Positions 6,816 to 15,576 are shown, numbered from the stretch's first letter. The stretch is DNA of 19,473 nucleotides from CAIRTT01 sp046075665 (GCA_046075665.1 JBJTQN010000105.1:1-19473), one strand, 5' to 3'. Made by a program: numbers and translations. The notes: generated from the sequence alone by a model not told the origin.

Positions 6816-7319
6816 GTGGCAGTTACCATTTCCGACACTGAGCAACATTTCCTGAAAACAATTGAAGCGAATGCTCGCCTGACAGATGACCAACTTGCAA
6901 CGATCATTGGGTGCGATGACGTAGAGATACAGCAAATGCGAAATCGTCTTGAGTCGCTTGGTGTCATTTGTGGGTACCGTACGAGAATCAAGTGGGATGC
7001 GGTTGCATCCCCTCAAGTGGAGAGTTTTATAGACTTGGCTGTCCAGCCTGAGCGAGGGTACGGTTATGACCGCATTGCCGACCGGATTCGCCAATTTCCA
7101 GAGGTGGTCAGCGTTCATTTGGTAACAGGTTCGCAGGATCTCAGAGTGGTTGTGCGTGGTCAAACGATGCAGGCTGTGGCCACCTTTGTCGCTGAGCGAT
7201 TGGCGACCATAGATGGCGTACGCGGTACGGCAACCCGCTTTGTCCTAAAGTGCTACAAGCAGGAGGGAGATGCCTTTGCACGACCGGCAAACGACGAACG
7301 GCTGGCTGTGACGCCGTGA
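6816..7319 (+). CDS. Lrp/AsnC-family transcriptional regulator
   Basis: This is a 167-residue protein of normal Lrp size. Residues about 7-55 form the N-terminal winged helix-turn-helix (DTEQHFLKTIEANARLTDDQLATIIG...RNRLESLGVICGY), and about 68-148 form the C-terminal RAM/AsnC ligand-binding domain (VVSVHLVTGSQDLRVVVRG). Members assemble as dimers to octamers and respond to amino acids. The gene starts with GTG three bases after accC and its TGA overlaps the start of an aminotransferase gene. Such regulator-aminotransferase pairs are known, for example alaR-alaT in Bacillus. It probably controls the aminotransferase gene or its own operon, but no operator can be defined here. Confidence 0.93.
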   Translation: MAVTISDTEQHFLKTIEANARLTDDQLATIIGCDDVEIQQMRNRLESLGVICGYRTRIKWDAVASPQVESFIDLAVQPERGYGYDRIADRIRQFPEVVSVHLVTGSQDLRVVVRGQTMQAVATFVAERLATIDGVRGTATRFVLKCYKQEGDAFARPANDERLAVTP

Positions 7320-8473
7320 AAAGCCTGTCGCATACGGTCTCAAATCTGCCTGCATCCGGTATTCGAAAATTTTTTGACCTTGTCGCCGAAATGGATGATG
7401 TCATCTCGCTTGGTGTCGGCGAGCCTGACTTCGTTACACCCTGGAGGGTCCGCGAAGCCGCAATCCACAGCCTTGAACAGGGCAGAACGACCTATACCAG
7501 TAACTATGGACTGCTCGAGTTACGCGATGCAATCACCCAGCTGATCGACAACCGCTATGGAGTGACGTACAACCATCGGAATGAAGTCCTCGTCACCGTC
7601 GGAGTGTCGGAGGGGCTGGATGCGGCATTCAGGGCTATCTTGAACCCGGGTGATGAAGTACTCGTCCCCGAGCCCTGCTATGTCTCGTATGCGCCATGTG
7701 TGATGTTTGCTGGTGGCATTCCTGTGCCCGTGCCGACGCGCGCTGCAGATGGCTTTAAGGTATGTGCAGATGGGCTCGCGGATTACATAACGCCACAGAC
7801 AAAGGCTATCTTACTTAGCTACCCTACAAACCCAACGGGTGCAGTCATGGGGCGTAAAGAGCTGCAGGATGTTGTCGATGTTGCATCCTCGAATGACCTC
7901 TATATCTTCACGGACGAAATTTACGATCGCCTATCTTATGACGCTCCGCACGTGTGTATTTCCGGTCTTGACGGAGCTAAAGACCGTACGATATTGCTAA
8001 ATGGATTTAGCAAAGCGTATGCCATGACTGGGTGGCGTGTTGGGTATGTTTGTGCACCGGCACCAATTATTGAATCAATGATGAAGATTCATCAGTACAC
8101 GATGTTGTGTGCACCAATTACATCGCAGATTGCCGCCTTGGAAGCTATACGCAATGGAGAACGTGATGTCGCAGATATGGTCGAAGACTACGATCGTAGA
8201 CGACGGATGTTTGTTGCTGGCCTGAACCGTGTGGGTATTCCGTGTGAGCTTCCTGGAGGTGCGTTTTATGCCTTTCCAAACATTGAACACACTGGGCTGG
8301 ATGCATCCGCTTTTGCAGAACGACTTCTGAAGGAAGAACGTGTTCTTGTGGTTCCTGGCGATGTCTTTGGACCTGGAGGGATGGGGCATGTACGTTGCTG
8401 CTACGCAACTGCACCTAAGCTCCTCGAAGAAGCCATCGTGCGAATCGGCCGATTCGTGCAGACACTCAGTTAG
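7316..8473 (+). CDS. Class I/II PLP-dependent aminotransferase (AspB/AlaT-like)
   Basis: This is a 385-residue fold-type I aminotransferase. It starts with the N-terminal SLGVGEPDFVTP motif that caps the substrate site and has TYTSNYGLLELRDAI. A PTNPTG motif and TDEIYDRL (Asp to PLP nitrogen, Tyr to PLP oxygen) follow, then NGFSKAYAMTGWRVGY with the Schiff-base lysine at Lys233. Near the C-terminus is MGHVRCCYAT, with the arginine that binds the substrate carboxylate. The GTG start at 7316 overlaps the regulator's TGA (GTGA). The longer in-frame opening to 7250 lies wholly inside the regulator and looks unlike the family. Aspartate, alanine or aromatic amino acids are possible substrates. The adjacent Lrp gene favours alanine or aspartate metabolism. 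It is the last gene of the efp-acc operon. Confidence 0.93.
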   Translation: MKSLSHTVSNLPASGIRKFFDLVAEMDDVISLGVGEPDFVTPWRVREAAIHSLEQGRTTYTSNYGLLELRDAITQLIDNRYGVTYNHRNEVLVTVGVSEGLDAAFRAILNPGDEVLVPEPCYVSYAPCVMFAGGIPVPVPTRAADGFKVCADGLADYITPQTKAILLSYPTNPTGAVMGRKELQDVVDVASSNDLYIFTDEIYDRLSYDAPHVCISGLDGAKDRTILLNGFSKAYAMTGWRVGYVCAPAPIIESMMKIHQYTMLCAPITSQIAALEAIRNGERDVADMVEDYDRRRRMFVAGLNRVGIPCELPGGAFYAFPNIEHTGLDASAFAERLLKEERVLVVPGDVFGPGGMGHVRCCYATAPKLLEEAIVRIGRFVQTLS

Positions 8474-8510
8474 TTTGCATTTAGCGACAAACGGATACGC
8501 TTTGGAACAC

Positions 8511-10400
8511 TCAGCTTAGCTCGTCAATCTGAGATCCTAGAAGCTCCCAGTCGGACATCAGTTGTTCAAGCTGATTACCACTGGCTTCGTAGCTCTTGGC
8601 ATCTGCAATCGCTTCATCAGGAGTCAGCGGTGAGGACAAGCGTGCCTCGAGTGCTGCAATTTCGGCTTCAACCTCAGTAATCTTTGCTTCGATAGCTTCC
8701 AGTTTAGTTTGTAACTTTCGCTTGTCACGGCTTCGTTGTAGTGCGCTTGGTGCACTTGGAACACTCGGTTGGTCAATCGTCTTTTTGCGTGTTGGTTGGG
8801 ATTCCATTGCTGCCATCGCATCGCGCCAGGCAGAATATGGCATGTCATAAAGGGTTACATTTCCGGTGCCATCGAAGTAAAGCGTCTTGTTTGTAGTTTC
8901 ATCCAATAGACTTCGGTCGTGACTGACGACCAATAAGGTCCCGGCAAATCTTGCAAGGGTCTGGGCTAGTGCATCACAGGAAAAAACATCCAAGTGGTTT
9001 GTCGGTTCATCCAATATCAGAAGGTTTGCCGGGGATAAAACCATCAGGGACATCGCAAGCTTTGCACGCTCACCACCAGAGAGACCAGATACCGGCTTGA
9101 AGACGTCCTCACCCGTAAACAGAAATTTTGCCAAATGCATTCGGCACTCTGCAATAGTAAGACCTGCGCGGTCATAAAAAGCATCCAAGAGAGATTCTTC
9201 ATCACCGAAGTCATCCTGCTCCTGCTTATGGTGTGCGATTTTTACTCCATGTCCGGTACGAATATGACCTGAGTCTATTTCGTCTTCGCCAAGAAGCATA
9301 TTGATTAGTGTCGTTTTCCCCGCACCGTTCGGCCCAACGACACCAACACGATCGCCACGTCTAAGGGTAAAATTGGCATTCCGAACAATGATCCGCTCTC
9401 CAAAGCTCTTGTTAAGGTTTTGTGCAACAACAACATCCAAGCCACTACGGCCCGCATCACCCACGGAGGCACGCATCATCGCACCATCATCCATTGGACG
9501 ATCTATCCGGTCCAAGCGATTTAAGACCTTCTGACGCCCCATCGCATTTCGAGTGTTCTGACCAGCTTTATTGCGACGGATGTACTCTTCAGTCTTCTGG
9601 ATGTGAGCCTGTTGTTTCAGGTACTCGTCAAGCTGTTGCTGACGCTCTGCATCCCGGCGACGGCGATACTCGCTGTAAGCACAGCCATAAACATTGACGC
9701 GGTGGGCATCGACTTCCCAGGTAGCTTTCGTGACCCGGTCCAGAAAGCGACGGTCATGGCTAACAACGAGGACAGCGCCCGGCACCTGAACCAGAAAGTT
9801 TTCTAGCCATTCGATTGCCTTGATATCCAAGTGGTTTGTTGGTTCATCAAGAATGAGGACCTCGGGGCTTGTCGCAAGCAGACGAGCCATCGCCAGACGA
9901 GTCTTTTCTCCGCCTGACAGAACGGATACCTGTTTGTCCCAGGTTGACTCTGGGAATCCAAGGGCCTTCAGGGATGCGTGAAGACCATCAACGGCATAGT
10001 GACCGCCAAGATATTGATGACGATCCTGGGCAGCGCCTAATGCTTCTGTAAGCTCTTCATCCGTTGGATTTTCCGCCAGTGCAGCTTCTGCTTTTCGTAG
10101 TTCGTTTTCGGCATCTGCGACAGCAGTGAGTGCAACTTCAGCGGCTTGAATGACTGTTTGAGATTCATCGATTGACTGGATTTGAGATAAGTAGCCAATT
10201 CTGATTCCTTTGGCGATGTGTATGTTTCCGCCGGCAGGCTGTTCTATCCCAAGAACCGCTTTGAGGAGCGTGGTCTTGCCTCCACCGTTACGACCCACAA
10301 TTCCGATGCGCTCACCGCGAGCGACAGAAAGAGAGACGTATTGCAGAATCGTGTCGGGACCGTACTCCATCGTCAAGTCGGAAATGGTAATGAGGCTCAT
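8511..10400 (-). CDS. ABC-F family ATPase with C-terminal coiled coil (Uup/YdiF-like)
   Basis: This is a 629-residue soluble protein with two ABC cassettes and no membrane segments. The first has Walker A GRNGGGKT (36-43), signature LSGGE (161-165) and Walker B LILDEP (182-187). The second has GPNGAGKT (356-363), LSGGE (440-444) and LILDEP (461-466). The linker (about 235-320) is charged and helical, as in proteins that reach into the ribosomal E site. Residues about 553-629 form a coiled coil typical of Uup and of the longer translation-factor members. ABC-F proteins act on stalled or initiating ribosomes, and some give antibiotic resistance; nothing here points to a resistance role. It is divergent from ppk1, and 3' it converges with the aminotransferase gene with only 37 bases between. 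Confidence 0.93.
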   Translation of the reverse strand: MSLITISDLTMEYGPDTILQYVSLSVARGERIGIVGRNGGGKTTLLKAVLGIEQPAGGNIHIAKGIRIGYLSQIQSIDESQTVIQAAEVALTAVADAENELRKAEAALAENPTDEELTEALGAAQDRHQYLGGHYAVDGLHASLKALGFPESTWDKQVSVLSGGEKTRLAMARLLATSPEVLILDEPTNHLDIKAIEWLENFLVQVPGAVLVVSHDRRFLDRVTKATWEVDAHRVNVYGCAYSEYRRRRDAERQQQLDEYLKQQAHIQKTEEYIRRNKAGQNTRNAMGRQKVLNRLDRIDRPMDDGAMMRASVGDAGRSGLDVVVAQNLNKSFGERIIVRNANFTLRRGDRVGVVGPNGAGKTTLINMLLGEDEIDSGHIRTGHGVKIAHHKQEQDDFGDEESLLDAFYDRAGLTIAECRMHLAKFLFTGEDVFKPVSGLSGGERAKLAMSLMVLSPANLLILDEPTNHLDVFSCDALAQTLARFAGTLLVVSHDRSLLDETTNKTLYFDGTGNVTLYDMPYSAWRDAMAAMESQPTRKKTIDQPSVPSAPSALQRSRDKRKLQTKLEAIEAKITEVEAEIAALEARLSSPLTPDEAIADAKSYEASGNQLEQLMSDWELLGSQIDELS

Positions 10401-10410
10401 GTCGACGCAT

Positions 10411-10416
10411 AGTTTA
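10411..10416 (-). promoter_or_regulatory. Candidate -10 of the ABC-F gene (near-leaderless)
   Basis: On the minus strand TAAACT occurs ten bases before the ATG at 10400, so transcription would start about three or four bases before the start codon. There is no Shine-Dalgarno in the intervening bases and no clear -35. It lies within the 64-base divergent region shared with ppk1. Confidence 0.4.
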
Positions 10417-10450
10417 CCGTTGGAGGAGGGGAACCACGCAGCTTAGCCTT

Positions 10451-10459
10451 TGGTACACT
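10451..10459 (+). promoter_or_regulatory. Extended -10 promoter of ppk1 (leaderless start)
   Basis: TGG-TACACT at 10451-10459 fits an extended -10 (TGn plus TAnnnT). The ATG at 10465 is only five bases downstream, predicting a transcript that begins at the start codon. No Shine-Dalgarno or -35 is visible. Confidence 0.5.
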
Positions 10460-10464
10460 ACCGT

Positions 10465-12573
10465 ATGGAGCCTTTGGATGATGCCGTCTCAGAAGTAGCA
10501 CCTGTTGTGCGTATGCCCTACATGAACCGCGAGCTTTCCTGGCTGGATTTCAACGCGCGTGTACTTGATGAGGCATTTGATACCAGGCATCCCTTGTTGG
10601 AACGGGTGAAATTTCTTGCTATCTTCGGTAGCAATCTTGATGAGTTCTTCATGATACGCGTCTCTGCCTTACAGGCTCAGCGCTCGGCAGGAATGGTTGA
10701 TCGTGGAGCGGATGGCCTCACGGCAGCTGAAGCACTCGATAAAATCGCTTTGAAGACAGCTGCATTGGTTGACCGCGCTCAACTATGCCGGCGTCATCTC
10801 ATTGGTGAACTTGCCACCAAGGGCATTCGAGTGATGAATGTCCAAAGTCTGACTGACAAGGAACAGGCGGCGCTCTCCCTGTACTTTGATGACCACATTT
10901 TTCCTATCCTTACCCCTCTGGCTGTCGACCCGGGACATCCGTTTCCTCATATCTCAAGTCTCTCACTAAACCTTGCCGTTACTCTGGAAGATGAAGGCAT
11001 GGAGCGATTTGCACGCGTCAAAGTTCCCGCTACATTGCCGCGCTTGCTCCCTGTTGGTGACCGCGTTGCGCCGACATATGTTTGGCTTGAAGATGTCGTA
11101 TCCCGGCATATAGGGCGCTTGTTTCCAGGCTATGTTGCCACAGGAGCGTATCCTTTTCGTGTGACGCGGGATGCAGATGTCGAGATTCGAGAGGCGGAAG
11201 CCGAAGACTTGATGCAGGCCGTTACAGCTGATATTGAGCGTCGGCACTTTAGCTTTGTGACAAGACTTGAAGTTTCAAGTGATATGCCCGGACACATTCG
11301 CGAACTTCTGGTCCAGGGGCTTGAGATGGATGCCCGAAACCTTGCTGTAAGTAATGAATCCGGATCTGGCGTTCTTGGTGTCTCAGCCTATATGGAACTC
11401 GTGGGGCTTCCATATCCAGAGCTTAAATATGCGCCACATGTTCCGCGTATCCCCGATGCCTTTACAAGTGGAGACGATATCTTTTCACTGGTGTCCCGTG
11501 AAGACATTCTGTTACACCATCCATACGACAGCTTCAACCCAGTCATCCAGTATGTACAGGAAGCCGCGAGGGATCAGGATGTTCTTGCGATAAAGCAGGC
11601 GCTTTACCGAGTCGGGACGAAGTCACCAATTGTTCAGGCGCTGATGGAAGCTCGGGATGTCGACACTCAGGTCGCAGTTCTCGTTGAGCTCAAAGCTCGA
11701 TTTGATGAGCAAAACAACATACCTTGGGCCCGCCGGCTGGATGAAGCCGGGGTGCACGTTGCATATGGCTTGATCGGGCTAAAGACCCATGCCAAAATTT
11801 TGCTGATTGTGCGTCGAAATCCTGATGGAAGCATCAGGCGGTTTGTGCACCTTGGTACAGGTAACTACAATGCGACAACAGCACGAATCTACACGGACTT
11901 TGGGTTGATGTCTGCCGACCCTGACCTTGGAGCGGATGTCTCGGATCTCTTTAACGTCTTGACTGGATATTCGAAACAAAAGTCATTCCGTAAACTGCTG
12001 GTCGCACCGCTTAATCTCCGGGAACGCCTCATTGAGATGATTCGGCGGGAAGCACATCATGCCCGAAAGGGCAGAACGACGCGAATTATCTTCCAGATGA
12101 ACGCATTAGTTGACGAAGAGATGATACGTGAGCTCTATGATGCCAGCCGTCATGGTGTTCACATTGATTTGATTGTTCGGGGCATCTGTTGTCTTGTCCC
12201 TGGCCTAGATGGCTGGTCGGAAAATATTCGTGTGATTTCGATTGTTGGACGATTTCTCGAGCACGCACGCATTTACTACTTCCATAACAATGGCGATACG
12301 CAGCTGTGGATGGGTAGTGCAGATCTGATGACACGTAATCTGGATAGGCGCGTCGAAGTTGTCTTTCCTGTCGAGCTCGCCCGCCACAAACATTATGTTG
12401 TAGAGCAGGTGCTCTTGACAATGCTCTCGGACACGGCTCAGGCACGACAACTCACTTCCGCAGGCGGGTGGGAACGCTTACGGCCGGGCCCACGTAAACG
12501 TCGCATAGACTCCCAGCAACTGTTCGTTGCTGGTAAAAAACGGAGACGGAGCGCTTCTAAAGGACGCGGGTAA
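10465..12573 (+). CDS. ppk1: Polyphosphate kinase 1
   Basis: This is a 702-residue PPK1, close to the usual 690-720. It reversibly transfers the gamma phosphate of ATP to polyphosphate, a phosphate and energy store linked to stress survival. The N-terminal and head domains start with MNRELSWLDFNARVL and SNLDEFFMIRVSAL. The sequence HPYDSFNPVIQYVQEAA marks the third domain. Two phospholipase-D-like domains follow, with VAVLVELKARFDEQNN and KTHAKILLIVRR, where His442 corresponds to the autophosphorylated histidine of the E. coli enzyme, and later HARIYYFHNN with the second conserved histidine. The C-terminus is basic. The ATG at 10465 is chosen because the family begins near NRELSW and a -10 lies just upstream; an in-frame TTG at 10450 would overlap that promoter. 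The last 17 bases overlap the converging minus-strand gene. No exopolyphosphatase or pho gene is nearby. Confidence 0.96.
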   Translation: MEPLDDAVSEVAPVVRMPYMNRELSWLDFNARVLDEAFDTRHPLLERVKFLAIFGSNLDEFFMIRVSALQAQRSAGMVDRGADGLTAAEALDKIALKTAALVDRAQLCRRHLIGELATKGIRVMNVQSLTDKEQAALSLYFDDHIFPILTPLAVDPGHPFPHISSLSLNLAVTLEDEGMERFARVKVPATLPRLLPVGDRVAPTYVWLEDVVSRHIGRLFPGYVATGAYPFRVTRDADVEIREAEAEDLMQAVTADIERRHFSFVTRLEVSSDMPGHIRELLVQGLEMDARNLAVSNESGSGVLGVSAYMELVGLPYPELKYAPHVPRIPDAFTSGDDIFSLVSREDILLHHPYDSFNPVIQYVQEAARDQDVLAIKQALYRVGTKSPIVQALMEARDVDTQVAVLVELKARFDEQNNIPWARRLDEAGVHVAYGLIGLKTHAKILLIVRRNPDGSIRRFVHLGTGNYNATTARIYTDFGLMSADPDLGADVSDLFNVLTGYSKQKSFRKLLVAPLNLRERLIEMIRREAHHARKGRTTRIIFQMNALVDEEMIRELYDASRHGVHIDLIVRGICCLVPGLDGWSENIRVISIVGRFLEHARIYYFHNNGDTQLWMGSADLMTRNLDRRVEVVFPVELARHKHYVVEQVLLTMLSDTAQARQLTSAGGWERLRPGPRKRRIDSQQLFVAGKKRRRSASKGRG

Positions 12574-13252
12574 ACGTTAGCACAGGGGTGGCGAACCAGG
12601 CAAAGTTAAAAACGCGAGGGGCATCCGCGCCACCCTCGATGGTTCTGATACCAACACCGGCGGTGTAATCGTTACCGATAGAGTAACTTGCTCGGACGCC
12701 AAGGTCAATCGCACGGCCCGGGCCACCACCAAGAGCATCCAAGTCGAACGACAACGTTGTACTAGGCGAAAGCCGCTTGCTTCCCGATAAGTGAACAAGG
12801 GGTACCCAACCAATGTTAGCCTCAGCAGCAGATACGGTTGGCTGCCGTAACGAAATCGTCGCATCTCGAACTTTCAGCGTTCCGCCTAGCTCAAGGTTCC
12901 AACCACTCGTGTGCTTCCATGGTTGACGATACGTAAAGCGGTAAGACCGAAACTCATACAGTGCGTCCGTCGGAACACCGGAAGCAAAGGTGACATCTTT
13001 GAATGTAGAGGCTTCCCCAAGGGAGCCCTGTCCGTGGATGCTTAGCGGGGCATAGTACAAGCGAAAAGTACCTTTGCGAGCGGGCACTTCGATTTGTACA
13101 CGACTTGCGTTTGATGCTGAATCTTTTCCGATTAGGTTCCGGATATCGATGTAAGTTCCACCATCCCCTGGAATTCGTGCGACATTCCGCAGTGTATAGA
13201 CGGGTCCGTATTCCGAAATAATCGCTGGTCGTGGGGGATGTGCTGTGTCCAT
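12557..13252 (-). CDS. Predicted beta-barrel-like protein, no signal peptide visible
   Basis: This is a 231-residue protein of unrecognised family. From about residue 50 it shows alternating hydrophobic/polar strands separated by Gly/Asn/Asp turns (RVQIEVPARK, TFRLYYAPLS, EFRSYRFTYRQPW, WNLELGGTLKVRD, TTLSFDLDALGGG, IDLGVRASYS, TAGVGIRTIEGG), the pattern of an eight- to ten-stranded outer-membrane barrel. The N-terminus (MDTAHPPRPAIISEYGPVYTLRNV) has no signal peptide, and an in-frame TAA nine bases before the ATG excludes a longer start. Either it is exported unusually, the signal has been lost, or it is a soluble beta protein. It is head-to-head with the helicase, with their start codons 47 bases apart, and its 3' end overlaps ppk1. 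The lack of stops over 696 bases and the gene-sized gap on the other strand support it being real. Confidence 0.7.
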   Translation of the reverse strand: MDTAHPPRPAIISEYGPVYTLRNVARIPGDGGTYIDIRNLIGKDSASNASRVQIEVPARKGTFRLYYAPLSIHGQGSLGEASTFKDVTFASGVPTDALYEFRSYRFTYRQPWKHTSGWNLELGGTLKVRDATISLRQPTVSAAEANIGWVPLVHLSGSKRLSPSTTLSFDLDALGGGPGRAIDLGVRASYSIGNDYTAGVGIRTIEGGADAPRVFNFAWFATPVLTFTRVL

Positions 13253-13288
13253 ATCAACTTAACTCCGGCACACGCGGATTAGTTCCTT

Positions 13289-13294
13289 TAGAAT
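13289..13294 (+). promoter_or_regulatory. Candidate -10 of the helicase gene (leaderless GTG start)
   Basis: TAGAAT lies five bases before a GTG at 13300, the same spacing as at ppk1. No Shine-Dalgarno precedes that GTG or the later ATG at 13318. This placement decides the start given for the helicase. Confidence 0.45.
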
Positions 13295-13299
13295 GCTGT

Positions 13300-15576
13300 G
13301 TGATTGATCCTGATGCGATGCTTTCTGCCCTGATGCGTAGCCAGGAATATGATGGCCAGTTGGTTTATCGACATGTCCTGCCTGCGGTTTCGGCATCCCC
13401 AAAACTACTTGAGCCATCGTTTCCAGAAGTCTTATCTCACGCTTTTGAAAGATTAGGTATTACCGAACTCTGGACCCATCAGCGTGAAGCGATTGATCTG
13501 CTGCGAAGTGGCTACAACACTGTGATCACGACACCCACCGCCAGTGGAAAGTCACTATGCTATAACGGCGCGGTTTATGAACATTTGTTGGCGAATCGGG
13601 ATGCCAGAGCTCTTTACTTGTTTCCTACCAAGGCACTTGCTTATGATCAAGCACAAAAAATGTCACAGCTTGACTTGTTTGGTAGGGTAGCACACGCTAC
13701 CTATGATGGTGACACGCACAAAGATGAGCGATCGGCAATCCGTCGGGCAGCGCGCATTGTCCTCACTAACCCTGACATGTTACATGTTTCCATCCTCCAC
13801 AATCATGCGATGTGGTCGCACTTTTTTAGAAACCTTGCGTATATCGTGGTGGATGAAGCACATGCATATCGTGGAATCTTCGGTACCCATGTCAGCAGTA
13901 TTTTCCGACGACTGTCACGTTGGTGTCGTCATTACGGAGCAACTCCACAATGGGTAGTGACTAGCGCCACCGTAGGGAACCCGGTCGAGTTCGTTGGAAA
14001 CCTCACGCAGCAAAAGGTCATCCACGTAAACGGAGGGGATGCTCCCCGGGGGCGCCGGGTGTTTGCCATGTGGAATCCTCCTGTGACAAAGGGAGATACC
14101 CCTCGTCGGCGCGGAGCGGGTGGTGAGGCCGCATTTTTGGCTGCTGCACTGGTAAAGCGTGATGCACGTACGATTGTTTTCACGCGTGCACGACGCTCAA
14201 CGGAGCTCGTCTACAAGAACTGGGTATCTATGTTGTCGGCTACGATGAGCGGTGAGGAACTGGTGGACCGGATAACGCCTTATCGTGCCGGCTATACGAA
14301 AGAACAACGTCGCGAAATTGAGGAACGCCTGTTTTCCGGCGAGTTACTGGGCGTCGTCGCAACATCGGCCCTGGAATTGGGTGTCGATATCGGTTCACTT
14401 GATGCCGCGGTCATCGCAGGTTATCCGGGGACCATTGCGAGTACATGGCAACAAAGTGGTCGTGCAGGGCGCAGGGAGACTGAGTCACTTACGATTTTGG
14501 TTGCATCTGATAATCCTCTTGATCAGTTTTTGATGCGTAATCCAACGTATCTGTTCGAAACCGGTGTGGAGAATGCCGTGATCAATCCGAACAATCCCCA
14601 CGTTGTTGGTGCCCATATATGTTGTGCGGCAGATGAAGGATTGCTCGACCATCAGCAGGTACTCGCTATGTACGGTGAACGTGCATCGTACGCGATCAGC
14701 CTACTAGAGAAGAGCGGTGTCTTACGATTTGATGGTAGCTATTATCGCTACATCGGTCCTTCAAGGGCATGTGACCAGTTCAGTATCAGGTCAGCGGACG
14801 GTACGACGTATTCCGTAACGACACCGGATGGCACCATGATCGGGTCACTAGAGGGACATAGAGTCAACGAAGAAGCCTTTGTTGGTGCATATTATTATCA
14901 TCAAGGGATTGCGTTCGAAGTCACGGGCCTTGATCGCACAAAAAAAGTGGTCATGGTTTCCCGTGCAAATCGGGACTACATCACAAATGCTAGATCAACG
15001 GGCTCAATTGATGTCATTGAAACGATTGGGTCCAAAGAAGTCGGTGAAACGATTGTGTACTTTGGGCTGGTCAAAGTCAAACGACAGGTGACGGGCTATG
15101 AGAAGCGCGGTCTTGGCACTGATGATCCACCCGAAGTCATCACCATGGACATGCCGGAAACTGAGTTCATCACCACGGCAGTGTGGTATCCGGTTACTCC
15201 GGAAACGGAACGATACTTAGGGCTACACGGAGCCGACTTACCGGGAACGGTGCATGCCGCTGAGCACGCTGCCATTGGATTGTTACCTTTGTTTGCTCTT
15301 TGCGACCGCAACGATATTGGCGGAGTCTCTACTGCCTATCATCCACATGTGGGTGGGCCGGCGGTGTTCGTTCACGATGCCGTGCCGATGGGAGTTGGGA
15401 TTGCGGAAGCGGGTTTTCGCGTCGCAAAGGAGTGGCTGAATGCAACTGCATCCCTCATTAGCGGATGTAAGTGTGAATCGGGCTGTCCCGCCTGTATTCA
15501 GTCGCCAAAGTGTGGAAACAACAACACCCCCCTCGACAAGGCAGGAGCGACCATGTTACTGAAACTCCAATTTTGA
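13300..15576 (+). CDS. DEAH-box DNA helicase of the MrfA/YprA family (DUF1998 C-terminus)
   Basis: This is a superfamily 2 helicase of 758 residues, close to the 749 of Bacillus MrfA, which acts in repair of mitomycin-type DNA damage. The first RecA domain has a Q-motif-like THQREAID, Walker A TPTASGKS (Lys84), DEAH at 185-188 and the SAT motif TSATVGNP. The second has VVATSALELGVDIGSLDA and QQSGRAGRRE. A winged-helix-type middle part follows. The C-terminal domain ends in a cysteine cluster (Cys723, 725, 729, 732 and 738: CKCESGCPAC...KC), the zinc-binding-like region of DUF1998 proteins. The frame is open upstream to 13231, but that would overlap the divergent gene; GTG 13300 follows a -10-like box at leaderless spacing. 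The exonuclease partner MrfB is not adjacent. Confidence 0.92.
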   Translation: MIDPDAMLSALMRSQEYDGQLVYRHVLPAVSASPKLLEPSFPEVLSHAFERLGITELWTHQREAIDLLRSGYNTVITTPTASGKSLCYNGAVYEHLLANRDARALYLFPTKALAYDQAQKMSQLDLFGRVAHATYDGDTHKDERSAIRRAARIVLTNPDMLHVSILHNHAMWSHFFRNLAYIVVDEAHAYRGIFGTHVSSIFRRLSRWCRHYGATPQWVVTSATVGNPVEFVGNLTQQKVIHVNGGDAPRGRRVFAMWNPPVTKGDTPRRRGAGGEAAFLAAALVKRDARTIVFTRARRSTELVYKNWVSMLSATMSGEELVDRITPYRAGYTKEQRREIEERLFSGELLGVVATSALELGVDIGSLDAAVIAGYPGTIASTWQQSGRAGRRETESLTILVASDNPLDQFLMRNPTYLFETGVENAVINPNNPHVVGAHICCAADEGLLDHQQVLAMYGERASYAISLLEKSGVLRFDGSYYRYIGPSRACDQFSIRSADGTTYSVTTPDGTMIGSLEGHRVNEEAFVGAYYYHQGIAFEVTGLDRTKKVVMVSRANRDYITNARSTGSIDVIETIGSKEVGETIVYFGLVKVKRQVTGYEKRGLGTDDPPEVITMDMPETEFITTAVWYPVTPETERYLGLHGADLPGTVHAAEHAAIGLLPLFALCDRNDIGGVSTAYHPHVGGPAVFVHDAVPMGVGIAEAGFRVAKEWLNATASLISGCKCESGCPACIQSPKCGNNNTPLDKAGATMLLKLQF

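Noticed and set aside
7250..7315. N-terminal extension of the aminotransferase
   Set aside because: It overlaps the regulator's coding sequence and encodes a Cys/Arg-rich stretch unlike the family. The GTG at 7316 overlaps the upstream stop in the usual way.
8474..8510. Bidirectional terminator between the convergent aminotransferase and ABC-F genes
   Set aside because: Only a four-pair AGCG/CGCT inverted repeat is visible with no T-tract on either strand, which is too weak to call.
13231..13299. N-terminal extension of the helicase
   Set aside because: It would overlap the divergent gene and the -10-like box. The added residues are not typical of the family.
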